Shown here one piece after another: positions 35,330 to 43,616 of a stretch of 64,000 nucleotides of DNA. The DNA is taken from assembly GCF_036429475.1 (NCBI RefSeq), contig NZ_CP144125.1:1054001-1118000 (forward strand). The letters are read 5' to 3'. Made by a program: the position numbers and the translations under genes. The stretch's first letter is position 1; the number at the start of each line of letters is the position of its first letter. Under the pieces are notes generated by a model. The model did no database searches. It saw only the letters and a list, made by a program, of their open reading frames with translations, and was not told the DNA's origin. The stretch comes from Halalkalicoccus sp. CGA53 (GTDB taxonomy: Archaea > Halobacteriota > Halobacteria > Halobacteriales > Halalkalicoccaceae).

Positions 35330-36366
35330 ACACACAAATTCTCAAGACTCTGGAGAATCTGGAAGAAGCGATTGAGGGTAACGCATACCATGATGCAATC
35401 GACATTACTGAAGCCCTGTACAATGCGTACGATAACCATCAGCCGAGAGAGCGTCTTCTAATAGAGCGAGCGAAGACTGTTGAGCGTACCGTAGGTGAGC
35501 CTGATCCGAAGGTATCGAAGTACTTAGATCAAACGACGACGGCTGCCCTCAATCGTGCTGGGCTCTCGTTGGGTCTCGGTGTTGGCTTAGCCGTGCCATC
35601 GGAGAGATCCTCAGAGCTGGTCGGGATCGTGGCCGACCTTCATCACAGGGAATCAGAAGTACTCGCTGCCTCCAAGGACGTAACGGATGTACTATGGTCG
35701 AAATCAATCCCTGCGGCTGTTACGGTTGGGTCCGCAATCGTCTCCCCATCTCCCGTGCTACGTGGCCAGGATGCGTTGGTTTCATTCACTCTTGTCAATC
35801 CTGGTGACGAACCTGCAGAGGGCGTCACGGTGTCCGCTGAGCTCTCGTCGGGAGGCGACTATCAGGAAGATGAACTAATTATTGATCCCGTCACCACCGA
35901 GTCCGTGGAATTTCGGTTCGAAGATCTCTCTGGAAGTGGATTTGAGGTGGTGCTAACCGCTACAACCGACGACTTGCGAACGGCCGAAAAGAAAATTATT
36001 GTTGAGACGTTCTCGAAGTCCATGATCGTAGAACTGGTTTCGGACCACCTACATCACTTAGAAACTACTGTCAATCGATCACGATTAGCCAATCGGGGGA
36101 AGAAGCGACGGATTCTCTCTCGAATTGACGCGAGCAAGCAGAGTGTATCACGCGCTGAAAAGCTGTTGATTGAGGGACGGGTTTCTCAGTGTGATTCACA
36201 ACTCGAGACGGCGAGCAGGCAACTTGGCTCTCTCCTCAATTATATTGAAGGAAGTACGAACCCCGACCGAGAGGAGAACGCGAAGCCATATGTCAGTCTG
36301 TTCCTGACCGTTGAGGAGACTATCGATCTCTTGTTCGACGCACAAAAGGCGTCAGTAGAGGCTTGA
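35326..36366 (+). CDS. CARDB-like domain protein flanked by helical regions
   Basis: A 346-residue protein without signal peptide or clear membrane helix. Residues 1-~60 are helical and TPR-like in rhythm (LENLEEAIEGNAYHDAIDITEALYNAYD), ~120-230 form an immunoglobulin-like CARDB/adhesion-type strand region (SPSPVLRGQDALVSFTLVNPGDEPAEGV, then VEFRFEDLSG), and ~240-346 are charged helices, possibly coiled coil. CARDB domains are normally extracellular, so their presence in a protein without an export signal is unusual. ATGA overlap with the upstream gene indicates an operon. Function unknown. Confidence 0.82.
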   Translation: MNTQILKTLENLEEAIEGNAYHDAIDITEALYNAYDNHQPRERLLIERAKTVERTVGEPDPKVSKYLDQTTTAALNRAGLSLGLGVGLAVPSERSSELVGIVADLHHRESEVLAASKDVTDVLWSKSIPAAVTVGSAIVSPSPVLRGQDALVSFTLVNPGDEPAEGVTVSAELSSGGDYQEDELIIDPVTTESVEFRFEDLSGSGFEVVLTATTDDLRTAEKKIIVETFSKSMIVELVSDHLHHLETTVNRSRLANRGKKRRILSRIDASKQSVSRAEKLLIEGRVSQCDSQLETASRQLGSLLNYIEGSTNPDREENAKPYVSLFLTVEETIDLLFDAQKASVEA

Positions 36367-36369
36367 ACG

Positions 36370-36717
36370 ATGTCGATCATCGCACCACTCGTAGTCGCGA
36401 TTCTGTTCTCCCTTCCGCTCATAGGTACGATCACATACGTGGTGTGGCGTAATCCAGAGATCCGTTCTCATTCTCAGTTCTCGAGGGCGATCGGGATCTT
36501 CGTCGCGGGGCTGCTTTTTACAGCCGTGTGTGCGATCGCTACAGTCGGGGTTTCTTATAGGGCTGTCGCTGGAAGTGAGTTAGTCGACCTTGCTCTCCTT
36601 CTTCAGTTGAGCGAGTACCTTGCGGTCGGCATACTCGTCGGGTTCTGTGTCACCCTAGGTTCCTGTGTCTATATACTACGATTGCCGAAACGTGCAAGAG
36701 CACCCGATCGAGTATAG
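36370..36717 (+). CDS. Three-helix membrane protein of the cassette
   Basis: A 115-residue protein with three hydrophobic segments (about 4-25, 40-62, 78-102) and a basic C-terminus (LPKRARAPDRV). It starts three bases after the stop of the CARDB-like gene, so it is the third member of the same operon, and shares its A/T-rich codon usage. No known family is evident. It may anchor or assemble the other two proteins at the membrane, an inference from the operon only. Confidence 0.8.
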   Translation: MSIIAPLVVAILFSLPLIGTITYVVWRNPEIRSHSQFSRAIGIFVAGLLFTAVCAIATVGVSYRAVAGSELVDLALLLQLSEYLAVGILVGFCVTLGSCVYILRLPKRARAPDRV

Positions 36718-36799
36718 ATTCATCATTCCATCTGTAACTATCTATCGTGGCTGATAAATCGAGCGTTCGGAGCTTCCGGATTGACGCCCGCCCGTGGCG

Positions 36800-36807
36800 T
36801 TTATTAC
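36800..36807 (+). promoter_or_regulatory. TATA-like box of the PRC-barrel gene
   Basis: The box tttattac lies 26-33 bases before the ATG at 36833. It marks a native promoter right after the atypical block and implies that the PRC-barrel/nob1 pair is transcribed independently of it. Confidence 0.6.
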
Positions 36808-36832
36808 CCACGCCTCGTATCTCCGAGGTACG

Positions 36833-37078
36833 ATGCCGGACATCTTAGCCGAGAACCTCTCCGGGAAGTCGGTGATGGGCTCGGACGGAACCGAACTGGG
36901 CATGCTCTACAACATCACGGTCGACCTGAAGACCGGCGAACTCCACGATCTGGTCGTCACGCCGGACGGCAACTCACAGATCGGCGAGGTCGGCTTCGAG
37001 GCCGACGACGAGGGCAGGTATCGAGTCCCGATCAGCCAAGTGCAGGCGGTCAAAGACTACATCGTCGTCAAACGGTAA
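36833..37078 (+). CDS. PRC-barrel domain protein
   Basis: An 81-residue single-domain protein: ENLSGKSVMGSDGTELGMLYNITVDLKTGELHDLVV is the PRC-barrel core, ending in strand residues KDYIVVKR. The fold recurs in RimM and in photosynthetic reaction-centre subunit H; small archaeal versions are conserved next to nob1/infB and probably assist ribosome or RNA processing, though this is not proven. Its stop is followed directly by the nob1 ATG with no gap. Confidence 0.93.
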   Translation: MPDILAENLSGKSVMGSDGTELGMLYNITVDLKTGELHDLVVTPDGNSQIGEVGFEADDEGRYRVPISQVQAVKDYIVVKR

Positions 37079-37537
37079 ATGTACGTCCTCGATTCTTCGG
37101 CGTTCATCCACGAGTACCACACCACCGAGCAGACGGCGACGATCCCGCTCGTGAGAGAGGAACTCGCCGACGAGCCCTCGTACCGCTACGACGCGATGGA
37201 GGGGTCGGGGATGCACATCCACCTCCCGAACGACGAGACCGTCGAGACGATCCGCCGGGCCGCCCGCGAGTCGGGCGACCTTGAGGTGCTCTCCGATACC
37301 GACGTACGACTGCTCGCGACCGCGTTCGAGTTGGACGGAACGCTCGTCACCGACGACTACGCGATGCAGAACGTCGCGGAGCGACTCAACGTCTCCGTCG
37401 AGGTGATCGCCCGCGACGGGATCGACGAGGCCCGCGAGTGGATCTTCCAGTGTCAGGGCTGCGGTCGCGAGTACGACGAACACCACGATCGGTGTGACAT
37501 CTGCGGTACCGAACTCGCCCGGAAGAACCCGAGCTAG
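37079..37537 (+). CDS. nob1: rRNA maturation endonuclease Nob1
   Basis: A 152-residue PIN-domain nuclease that trims the 3' end of 16S rRNA. The PIN acidic residues are in MYVLDSSAFIHEY (Asp5), LVREEL, and LSDTDVRLLA/LVTDDYAMQN. A C-terminal zinc ribbon has CQGCG (near 125) and CDICG (near 140). It is coupled to the PRC-barrel gene upstream. An intact, normally sized Nob1 with both modules. Confidence 0.95.
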   Translation: MYVLDSSAFIHEYHTTEQTATIPLVREELADEPSYRYDAMEGSGMHIHLPNDETVETIRRAARESGDLEVLSDTDVRLLATAFELDGTLVTDDYAMQNVAERLNVSVEVIARDGIDEAREWIFQCQGCGREYDEHHDRCDICGTELARKNPS

Positions 37538-37580
37538 CTCGGACCGATACGACCTAACCCCCGGCGCCCGACCGTCGGGT

Positions 37581-39314
37581 ATGCGTCTCGTCGACTACTG
37601 GGGTGTCGGCCCGAAGACCGCGTCGCTCCTTGAGGAGTCGCTCGGCACCGACCGGGCGATTGAGGCGATCGAATCCGCCGACGTGCGCGCGATGGTCGAT
37701 GCCGGCGTCCCCTCCGGACGGGCGACGCGCGTACTCCGCCGGGCGAATGGCGGTGCCGGGATGGACGTGCTCGCGACCGCCGACACCCGATCGGTCTACC
37801 GCGACCTGCTCGCGCTTGCCAGAGAGTTCGCCGTCACCGAACGTGCAGAGGACCGGATCCGGGTACTCACGCCGATGCTCGACCGGGAGGCGATGACCCG
37901 GCGGCTCGACCGGATCGAAGCGACGAGGAAGACCTGGCGGGCGCTCGACGACGAGACCCGCGAGGCGGTCGTCGACGCCTTCTCCGAACCCGAGGCCGCC
38001 ACGAGCGAGCGTGCTGCCGTCGAGACCGCGCGTGCGCTCTCCGATCTCGGCGTCTCGGAGGGTGTCTTCGAACCGATCGTGGACCTCCCGGACGAAGAGC
38101 TCCGGGACGCGGCCAGGGCACTCTCCGCGCTCGGCGAGCGCGTCGAACCCGGTGCGGACAGCCGACTCGACACCCTGCGAGAGGGACGGACGGCGATCGA
38201 GACGCTTCGGGGAAACACCGTCGACGTCGTCGAGTCGATCCGCGAGGGCGGCGTCGGCGGGAGCGAGGAGTTCCGCGAGGCGTACGTCGAGTACGTCGTC
38301 GGGGAGACGGGAGTGGACGCGACGCGCATCAGAGACCACACGCCGGACGGGGCGACGGACGCCGGCGAGTTCGTCGACGAGGCGCTCTCTGCGCTCGCCG
38401 GTGACATCGAGACGGCGCTCGAGGAACGCGAAGCGGCGGTCGAGGCCGATCTCAGGGCGGCGCTCTCGGAATCCGCGGGGACTGTCGAGCGGGCGACTCA
38501 CCTCGTCTCCGATCTCGCGCTCTCGCTCTCACTCGCACGGTTCGCGGAGGCCTACGAACTGGTCCGGCCGACGTTCACCGGGAACGGGGTCGCCGTGGAG
38601 AACGCACGAAACCTCTCGCTGGTCGCCTCGGGTGCCGAGGTCCAGTCCGTCACCTACGGGATCGGAACGCACGGGATCGGGGGACCACCCACGGAGGACC
38701 GAGTGACGGTCGTGACGGGCGCGAACAGTGGGGGGAAGACGACGCTGCTCGAGACGCTTTGCGAGGTTCAGTTGCTCGCACAGATGGGGCTGCCGGTGCC
38801 CGCCCAGCGCGCGGAGGTGAGCGTCTTCGACGCCATCGTCTTCCACCGCCGGCACGCGAGCTTCAACGCTGGGGTGCTGGAGTCGACGCTCCGCACGGTC
38901 GTTCCACCGCTGTCCGACGACGGCCGCACCCTGATGCTCGTCGACGAGTTCGAGGCGATAACCGAACCGGGGAGCGCCGCGAACTTACTCCACGGCCTCG
39001 TCACGCTCACCGTCGACCGCGGGGCGCTCGGCGTCTTCGTCACCCACCTCGCCGACGACCTCGAGCCCCTCCCGGAGGAGGCGCGGGTCGACGGCATCTT
39101 CGCCGAGGGGCTCACGACCGACCTCGAACTGGACGTCGACTACCAGCCACGGTTCGAGACGGTGGGGCGCTCCACCCCGGAGTTCATCGTCTCGCGGCTG
39201 GTCGCGGGTGCAACGGACCACGGCGAACGGGCGGCGTTCCAGACGCTCGCGACGGCGGTCGGCGAGCACGCCGTCCAGCGGACCCTGCTCGACGCGGAGT
39301 GGACGGAGGACTGA
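37581..39314 (+). CDS. MutS-family ATPase with N-terminal helix-hairpin-helix
   Basis: A 577-residue protein of the archaeal MutS5/MutS2-related group. Residues ~5-55 form a helix-hairpin-helix-like region (DYWGVGPKTASLLEESLG, DAGVPSGRATRVLRRA); 60-370 are lever/core helices with acidic coils; the ATPase follows with Walker A GANSGGKTTLLE (near 383), a Q-loop/Walker B LMLVDEFEA and FVTHLADDLE. It lacks the mismatch-recognition domain of MutS1 and has no C-terminal Smr domain, so a role in recombination or structure-specific DNA binding is more likely than mismatch repair. ATG at 37581 is 43 bases after nob1. Confidence 0.9.
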   Translation: MRLVDYWGVGPKTASLLEESLGTDRAIEAIESADVRAMVDAGVPSGRATRVLRRANGGAGMDVLATADTRSVYRDLLALAREFAVTERAEDRIRVLTPMLDREAMTRRLDRIEATRKTWRALDDETREAVVDAFSEPEAATSERAAVETARALSDLGVSEGVFEPIVDLPDEELRDAARALSALGERVEPGADSRLDTLREGRTAIETLRGNTVDVVESIREGGVGGSEEFREAYVEYVVGETGVDATRIRDHTPDGATDAGEFVDEALSALAGDIETALEEREAAVEADLRAALSESAGTVERATHLVSDLALSLSLARFAEAYELVRPTFTGNGVAVENARNLSLVASGAEVQSVTYGIGTHGIGGPPTEDRVTVVTGANSGGKTTLLETLCEVQLLAQMGLPVPAQRAEVSVFDAIVFHRRHASFNAGVLESTLRTVVPPLSDDGRTLMLVDEFEAITEPGSAANLLHGLVTLTVDRGALGVFVTHLADDLEPLPEEARVDGIFAEGLTTDLELDVDYQPRFETVGRSTPEFIVSRLVAGATDHGERAAFQTLATAVGEHAVQRTLLDAEWTED

Positions 39315-39427
39315 TCCCCGACCCACACCGAGCGGGACGGCGCCGAAACGGGCTGCTCGACCGATGTAGACTCAGCTCAGAATCGTGAGAAGGGGGGGCC
39401 GGGTGGCTTACTGGTGACTCCGGTGTT

Positions 39428-39745
39428 CTATCGGTGGTGGCCACGGTGTTCGGAGTGCGGTCCGCGGTCGTGGTGTGCGGCATCGTGGTGGTTCGGGCTA
39501 TTGCCCCGGTGTTCTCCGCCGTCGTGGTGCGGTCCGTCACCGTGGTGTCCGCCGGCCGCGTGTCCTCCCGCACAGTCGGCGTGATCGCCCACCGAACCGC
39601 CTCCGGCCATCGGACTATCACCGTTCAGCGGACCGTCCCCGACCGTCGGTCCGTCGGCCATCGCTCCGGCGTCCGCGGCGGCCAGTCCGACGCCGACGAG
39701 CGCGAGCGCAACGAGGGCCGCGATCAGGAGTGCTGTGGTTCGCAT
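39428..39745 (-). CDS. His-rich secreted protein, putative metal-binding
   Basis: A 105-residue protein with a signal peptide (MRTTALLIAALVALALVGVGLAA) and a mature part of very low complexity. The last ~50 residues hold about 15 His, mostly as HH pairs (GGHHGDGPHHDGG, PNHHDAAHHDRG), interspersed with Gly, Asp and Pro, plus one Cys. This looks like an extracytoplasmic metal chelator for copper, nickel or zinc. It has a strong ribosome-binding site (ggagg, about ten bases before the ATG), rare in haloarchaea. A membrane winged-helix regulator lies 124 bases upstream on the same strand. Confidence 0.75.
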   Translation of the reverse strand: MRTTALLIAALVALALVGVGLAAADAGAMADGPTVGDGPLNGDSPMAGGGSVGDHADCAGGHAAGGHHGDGPHHDGGEHRGNSPNHHDAAHHDRGPHSEHRGHHR

Positions 39746-39812
39746 GTGGATTTCCTCCGAGTGAACGGAGACGTCCTCGCGATTTGAGGCTGTGGGCGAG
39801 AACGAGCGTCAG

Positions 39813-39843
39813 AGATCGGCGTAAAACGTTCGTACACCGATCT
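39813..39843 (-). promoter_or_regulatory. Putative operator upstream of the His-rich gene
   Basis: Perfect arms agatcgg (39813-39819) and ccgatct (39837-39843) are separated by 17 bases and, in minus-strand orientation, lie just after an A/T-rich TATA-like stretch (taaaaag type, about 39850-39857), i.e. over the expected transcription start. A leader of about 80 bases with a ggagg site follows. A binding site for the adjacent membrane winged-helix regulator is an attractive but untested idea. Confidence 0.5.
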
Positions 39844-39869
39844 AAGCGTTCTTTTTACTACGCAAACGT

Positions 39870-40418
39870 TCACCGCTCCCGTTCGCGGGGGGTCGCCAGT
39901 TCGCCCGGGTAGATCCGATACGTTCGACCCTGCCGTTCACGGTAGAGTAACCCCCTGTCCTCGAGTTCGCTCACCGTCTGGCTCACCTTCGCCTTCGAGA
40001 AGTCAGAACGCCCTCGCAGCTCGACCTGCGTCAGCCCCGGCGTCTCCAGTACCGGTTCGAGCACCCGACGTTCGTCCTCCGGGAGGACCGAGAGCACCCG
40101 GTCGACGTCGTCGGTCCTCCCCTCTCCGACCGATGCCGTCAGTTCCGTCCCGTCTTCGGCCGACCCGTCCGTCGCCGTCTGCCTTTCCTCGCCGTCCCTC
40201 CGAGGCTCCGTCAGTCCGTCCCGACCGATCGCGTAGAGGCCGACGACGACCGCCGCCGCGATCAGACCTCCGAAGAGGTAGACGGCACCCGCAGCGCCAG
40301 CTCCACCGTGCATCCCGTCCATCCCCGTTCCTCGGCTGGTCCACCAGCCGATCACTCCGAGAAGGACCAGCGCACAGGAGGCCGCTCCGACGAGCAGGTC
40401 GGCACTCGCTCGTTCCAT
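39870..40418 (-). CDS. Membrane-bound winged-helix regulator
   Basis: A 182-residue protein with two transmembrane helices (about 9-27 and 45-66), an acidic linker, and a C-terminal winged helix (about 105-172): EDERRVLEPVLETPGLTQVELRGRSDF, SKAKVSQTVSELEDRGLLYRER and GRTYRIYPGEL. The short loop between the helices, facing outside, is rich in Met/His/Gly (GMDGMHGG), a possible metal-sensing site. The architecture suggests a one-component regulator that senses an extracellular signal and controls adjacent genes such as the His-rich protein. Confidence 0.85.
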   Translation of the reverse strand: MERASADLLVGAASCALVLLGVIGWWTSRGTGMDGMHGGAGAAGAVYLFGGLIAAAVVVGLYAIGRDGLTEPRRDGEERQTATDGSAEDGTELTASVGEGRTDDVDRVLSVLPEDERRVLEPVLETPGLTQVELRGRSDFSKAKVSQTVSELEDRGLLYRERQGRTYRIYPGELATPRERER

Positions 40419-40444
40419 CGTCTCCCCCTAAACGACGCTTCGAC

Positions 40445-41749
40445 CTACGGCTTGCGGTCGCCCTCGCTCGCCGCCTCGATCGCCTGCTCCAGATCCGCGA
40501 CGATGTCCTCGGGGTCCTCGATCCCGACCGAGATCCGAACCATGTCGTCGGTGGTGCCGCTCGCGAGCTTCTCCTCCTCGGTGAGCTGCTGGTGGGTCGT
40601 GCTCGCCGGGTGGATGATCAGCGTCTTCGCGTCGCCGACGTTCGCGAGCAGGCTCGCGAGTTCGACCTCGTTACAGACCCCACGCCCGGCCTCGTAGCCA
40701 CCCTCCAGCCCGAAGGTGATCATCCCGCCGTAGCCGCCCTCGAGGTACCGCGTGGCCATCTCGTGAGTCTCGTGGCTCTCTAACCCTGGATAGTTCACCC
40801 ACGCGACCTCGGGGTGATCCTCCAGGAACTTCGCGACACGCTGGGCGTTCTCGCAGTGTTTGGCCATCCGGAGAGGGAGTGATTCGAGCTTCTGCAGCGT
40901 CGTCCAGGCGTCGAACGGCGACTGCTGGTTGCCGAGGTCGCGGAGCCCGCGGGCGCGGGCGGCGAAGGCGAACGCAGCGTCGCCGAACGTCTCCCTGAAG
41001 TTCAGCCCGTGGTAGGCCGGGTTCGACTCGGTGATCTCCGGGTAATCTCCACCCTCCCAGTCGAAGTTCCCGGAATCGATCAGCGCCCCGCCGACCGTCG
41101 TTCCCGCGCCCGTGAGCCACTTCGTCGTCGACTCCCAGACGAGGTCCGCGCCGTACTCGATCGGTTTACAGAGCGAGGGCGTCGCGAACGTGTTGTCCAC
41201 GAACAGCGGGACGTTGTAGCTGTGTGCGATCTCCGCGATCCGCTCTATGTCCGGGGTGACGAGCGCCGGGTTTCCGATCGTCTCGCAGTGGACGTACGCC
41301 GTGTCCTCGTCGATCGCTTCGTCGTAGGCTTCGTAGTCGAGCGTGTCGACGAACCGCGTCTCGATCCCGCGGCGGTCGACCGTGTGCGTGAGGTAGGTGT
41401 AGGTGCCACCATAGAGCGCGCTCGCCGAGACGACGTTGTCGCCCGCCTCCGCGAGGATGAACGTCGCGAGGTCGAACGCGGCCATCCCGGAGGCGGTCGC
41501 GAGCGCCGCGACGCCGCCCTCGAGGCTCGCCAGTCGCTCCTCGAGCATCGCGTTCGTCGGGTTCATGATCCGCGAGTAGATGTTGCCCGGCTCCTCCAGC
41601 GCGAACAGCCGCGCGGCGTGGTCGGTGTCCTCGAAGACGTAGGATGTCGTCTGGTAGATCGGCGGCGCGCGCGCGCCGGTCGTCGGATCCGGCTCCTGGC
41701 CCGCGTGGACGCTTCGCGTGTCGAACCGCCGGTCTGAGTCCTCGCTCAT
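40445..41749 (-). CDS. metY: O-acetylhomoserine sulfhydrylase-type PLP enzyme
   Basis: A 434-residue Cys/Met-metabolism PLP-dependent enzyme making homocysteine (or methionine precursors) from O-acetylhomoserine and sulfide. It begins RFDTRSVHAGQEPDPTTGA; the PLP lysine is in ESTTKWLTGAG (near 217), and IYSRIMNPTNAMLEERLASLEGG, FVDNTFATPSL and LIIHPASTTHQQL are family landmarks. The length, above that of cystathionine gamma-synthase (about 380), favours MetY. The metX partner was not seen in the window. Confidence 0.94.
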   Translation of the reverse strand: MSEDSDRRFDTRSVHAGQEPDPTTGARAPPIYQTTSYVFEDTDHAARLFALEEPGNIYSRIMNPTNAMLEERLASLEGGVAALATASGMAAFDLATFILAEAGDNVVSASALYGGTYTYLTHTVDRRGIETRFVDTLDYEAYDEAIDEDTAYVHCETIGNPALVTPDIERIAEIAHSYNVPLFVDNTFATPSLCKPIEYGADLVWESTTKWLTGAGTTVGGALIDSGNFDWEGGDYPEITESNPAYHGLNFRETFGDAAFAFAARARGLRDLGNQQSPFDAWTTLQKLESLPLRMAKHCENAQRVAKFLEDHPEVAWVNYPGLESHETHEMATRYLEGGYGGMITFGLEGGYEAGRGVCNEVELASLLANVGDAKTLIIHPASTTHQQLTEEEKLASGTTDDMVRISVGIEDPEDIVADLEQAIEAASEGDRKP

Positions 41750-41793
41750 ACCCTCCCCTCACGGGCGACCGACGTAAAACCGCCCTCCGATCC

Positions 41794-41994
41794 TCACCCC
41801 TCGCGCCAGGGCTCGGGGGCGATCCCGAGCGAGAGGACGAGCGGACGGTAGGCCGCTCCGACCACCAGCGCGACGAGGACACCGACCCAGAACGGGATCG
41901 CGAACAGCACGTCGAGGACCACGATCACGACGAAGACGAGCGCCATCACCGCGAGGTAGTGGGGTGCGACCGCACGGAGACCGTCCCGATCCAT
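41794..41994 (-). CDS. Small two-helix membrane protein
   Basis: A 66-residue protein: MDRDGLRAVAPHYL, then two hydrophobic segments (about 14-34 and 37-57) and a short EPWREG tail. It sits between metY and the disulfide oxidoreductase gene on the same strand, close to both. It has normal codon usage and no recognised motif. Function unknown. A much longer frame through this locus continues antisense to other genes and is rejected. Confidence 0.68.
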   Translation of the reverse strand: MDRDGLRAVAPHYLAVMALVFVVIVVLDVLFAIPFWVGVLVALVVGAAYRPLVLSLGIAPEPWREG

Positions 41995-42017
41995 GTCGAG
42001 GAGACGTCGGCGAACGC

Positions 42018-43424
42018 CTAACCCCTTCCGCGTCGCTCGATCGTCCGAGCCGCCTCGCGGAACAGCCCGTCGAGTATCTCGGGGGTCGTCGGGTGGTACG
42101 CTCTGTCGGGGAGGTCGCGGACGTCGAGGCCGAGTTCGATCACGACCTGCATCGTCTTCGCCATCGCGTCGGCGTGGTAGTGCATCCCCTGGTAGCCGAT
42201 CACCGTTCCGTCGGTCCCGACGACGAGCGTCGCGAGACCCTCGGGGACGTCTTTCGTCTCGAACACGCCGTCGTCCGACGCCTCGCGGGTGACGGCGACG
42301 TGGTCGATTCCCGCCTCCTCGACGGTCCACTCGGCGTGACCGAGTCGGACGTACGGGTAGATCCCGAGCCCCGAGAAGATCACGTGGTGGTGGAGGGGCT
42401 CGTACTCCCGGAGCGCTTCCCCCCGGGCGTGCGCGAGGAGGTTCTCGGCAGCGACGAACCCCTGTTCCTTCGCGACGTGCAGGATCGGCTCGTGGCCGTT
42501 CGCGTCCCCGACGACGAACACCGTCGGATCGTCCCTGGCCTGCATCGTCGGGCCGACCCACTCCCCTTCCGGGTCGATTCCGGCGTTCTCCAGGCCGAGC
42601 CCGTCCAGGTTCGGTTTCCGCCCCGTGAAACAGAACAGCTGATCCGCCTCGATCTCCGCGTACTCGTCGTTGCGGTCGGTGTGGAGTCGAACGCCGCCGT
42701 TCGCGGTCGCTTCGATCCGCCTCTCGTCCGTCTCGGTCAGGACCGTGATCCCGAACTTCTCCCGGTAGAGATCGAGCAGCCGGTCGCCGTAGGTCGGATC
42801 GGCCTCGTCGATCGGCCGTTCGTCGTGTTCGATCACGGTGAGCTCCATCCCGGCAGCCTCCGCGAGGTACGGGACGAGTTCGATCCCGACGTAGCCGAAG
42901 CCCATCACGACGCCGTTCTCTCCGAACTCGGCCGTCGAGAGCACGTCCGCGCTCGTCAGGAACTCGACCTCGTCGATCCCCGGCAGGTCCGGGACGTTCA
43001 CCGACGACCCGGTCGCCACGACGACGTAGTCGGCGTCGATCTCCCGGTCGGCGACCGTTACAGTGCTCGAATCGACGATCCGGGCGGTCTCGTGGAGGAA
43101 CTCGACGTTCTCGCGTTCGGCGAGGTCGTCGACGGCCGCGCGGCGGTGGGAGGCGAAGCCCGAGACGTGGACGTCCTTCGTTTCGACGACCGCCTCCAGG
43201 TCCACCTCCGGGGTACCGACCACCCGGTGGTCGTCCCTGGCCTGGAACCGATGGGCGCCCGCCGAGAGCACCTCCTTCGAGGGCATACAACCACGGAGAA
43301 TACAGAGGCCGCCGCCGGGGTCGCCGTCGTCGACGAGCGTGAGCGTCACGTCCTCGTCGGCGAGTCCCTGTGCGACGGCGACGCCAGCGCTCCCGTACGC
43401 ACCGATGATCACGACGTGGGTCAT
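42018..43424 (-). CDS. Class I pyridine-nucleotide-disulfide oxidoreductase (dihydrolipoyl-dehydrogenase-like)
   Basis: A 468-residue FAD/NAD(P) protein. The N-terminal FAD motif is VVIIGAYGSAGVAVA; the redox-active pair is C-I-L-R-G-C (C-x4-C) in GGGLCILRGCMPSKE near residue 41; NAD-binding is around GFGYVGIEL; and the C-terminal HPTTPE carries the His-Glu pair of the active site. All four features fit dihydrolipoyl dehydrogenase or a mercuric/CoA-disulfide-type reductase. No lipoate or 2-oxoacid dehydrogenase genes lie nearby, so the substrate is open; a thiol such as bis-gamma-glutamylcystine is one possibility. Confidence 0.9.
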   Translation of the reverse strand: MTHVVIIGAYGSAGVAVAQGLADEDVTLTLVDDGDPGGGLCILRGCMPSKEVLSAGAHRFQARDDHRVVGTPEVDLEAVVETKDVHVSGFASHRRAAVDDLAERENVEFLHETARIVDSSTVTVADREIDADYVVVATGSSVNVPDLPGIDEVEFLTSADVLSTAEFGENGVVMGFGYVGIELVPYLAEAAGMELTVIEHDERPIDEADPTYGDRLLDLYREKFGITVLTETDERRIEATANGGVRLHTDRNDEYAEIEADQLFCFTGRKPNLDGLGLENAGIDPEGEWVGPTMQARDDPTVFVVGDANGHEPILHVAKEQGFVAAENLLAHARGEALREYEPLHHHVIFSGLGIYPYVRLGHAEWTVEEAGIDHVAVTREASDDGVFETKDVPEGLATLVVGTDGTVIGYQGMHYHADAMAKTMQVVIELGLDVRDLPDRAYHPTTPEILDGLFREAARTIERRGRG

Positions 43425-43616
43425 ACCGTGTAGATGGAGCGGCGGTGGTTAGCCGTTTGGTCGGTCGTGCGCGGCCGACGAACACGCGCTCGGGATCGAC
43501 GCACCTCTCCGGCGCACCTCCTCTCGGAGGGGTTCTCCTCCACGACGGCGACGACGATCGTTCGTGCGGACGGGACCCCACCACCCCCGCCCGTCCGGTA
43601 ACCCGTACCCCGAGCG

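Larger units (their letters stand above)
34210..36720. other. Compositionally atypical segment
   Basis: From about 34210 to 36720 the DNA is visibly richer in A/T than all surroundings, with many A/T-ending codons, and returns to normal at the PRC-barrel promoter. The left border lies inside the first gene of the cassette, not at a gene boundary. No flanking direct repeats, integrase or transposase were recognised. This supports horizontal origin of the helical part of gene 1 and all of genes 2 and 3. Confidence 0.7.

Noticed and set aside
33413-36717. A provirus or transposon as explanation of the A/T-rich block
   Set aside because: No integrase, transposase, tRNA end, or terminal repeats were recognised; the block is kept only as an atypical cassette.
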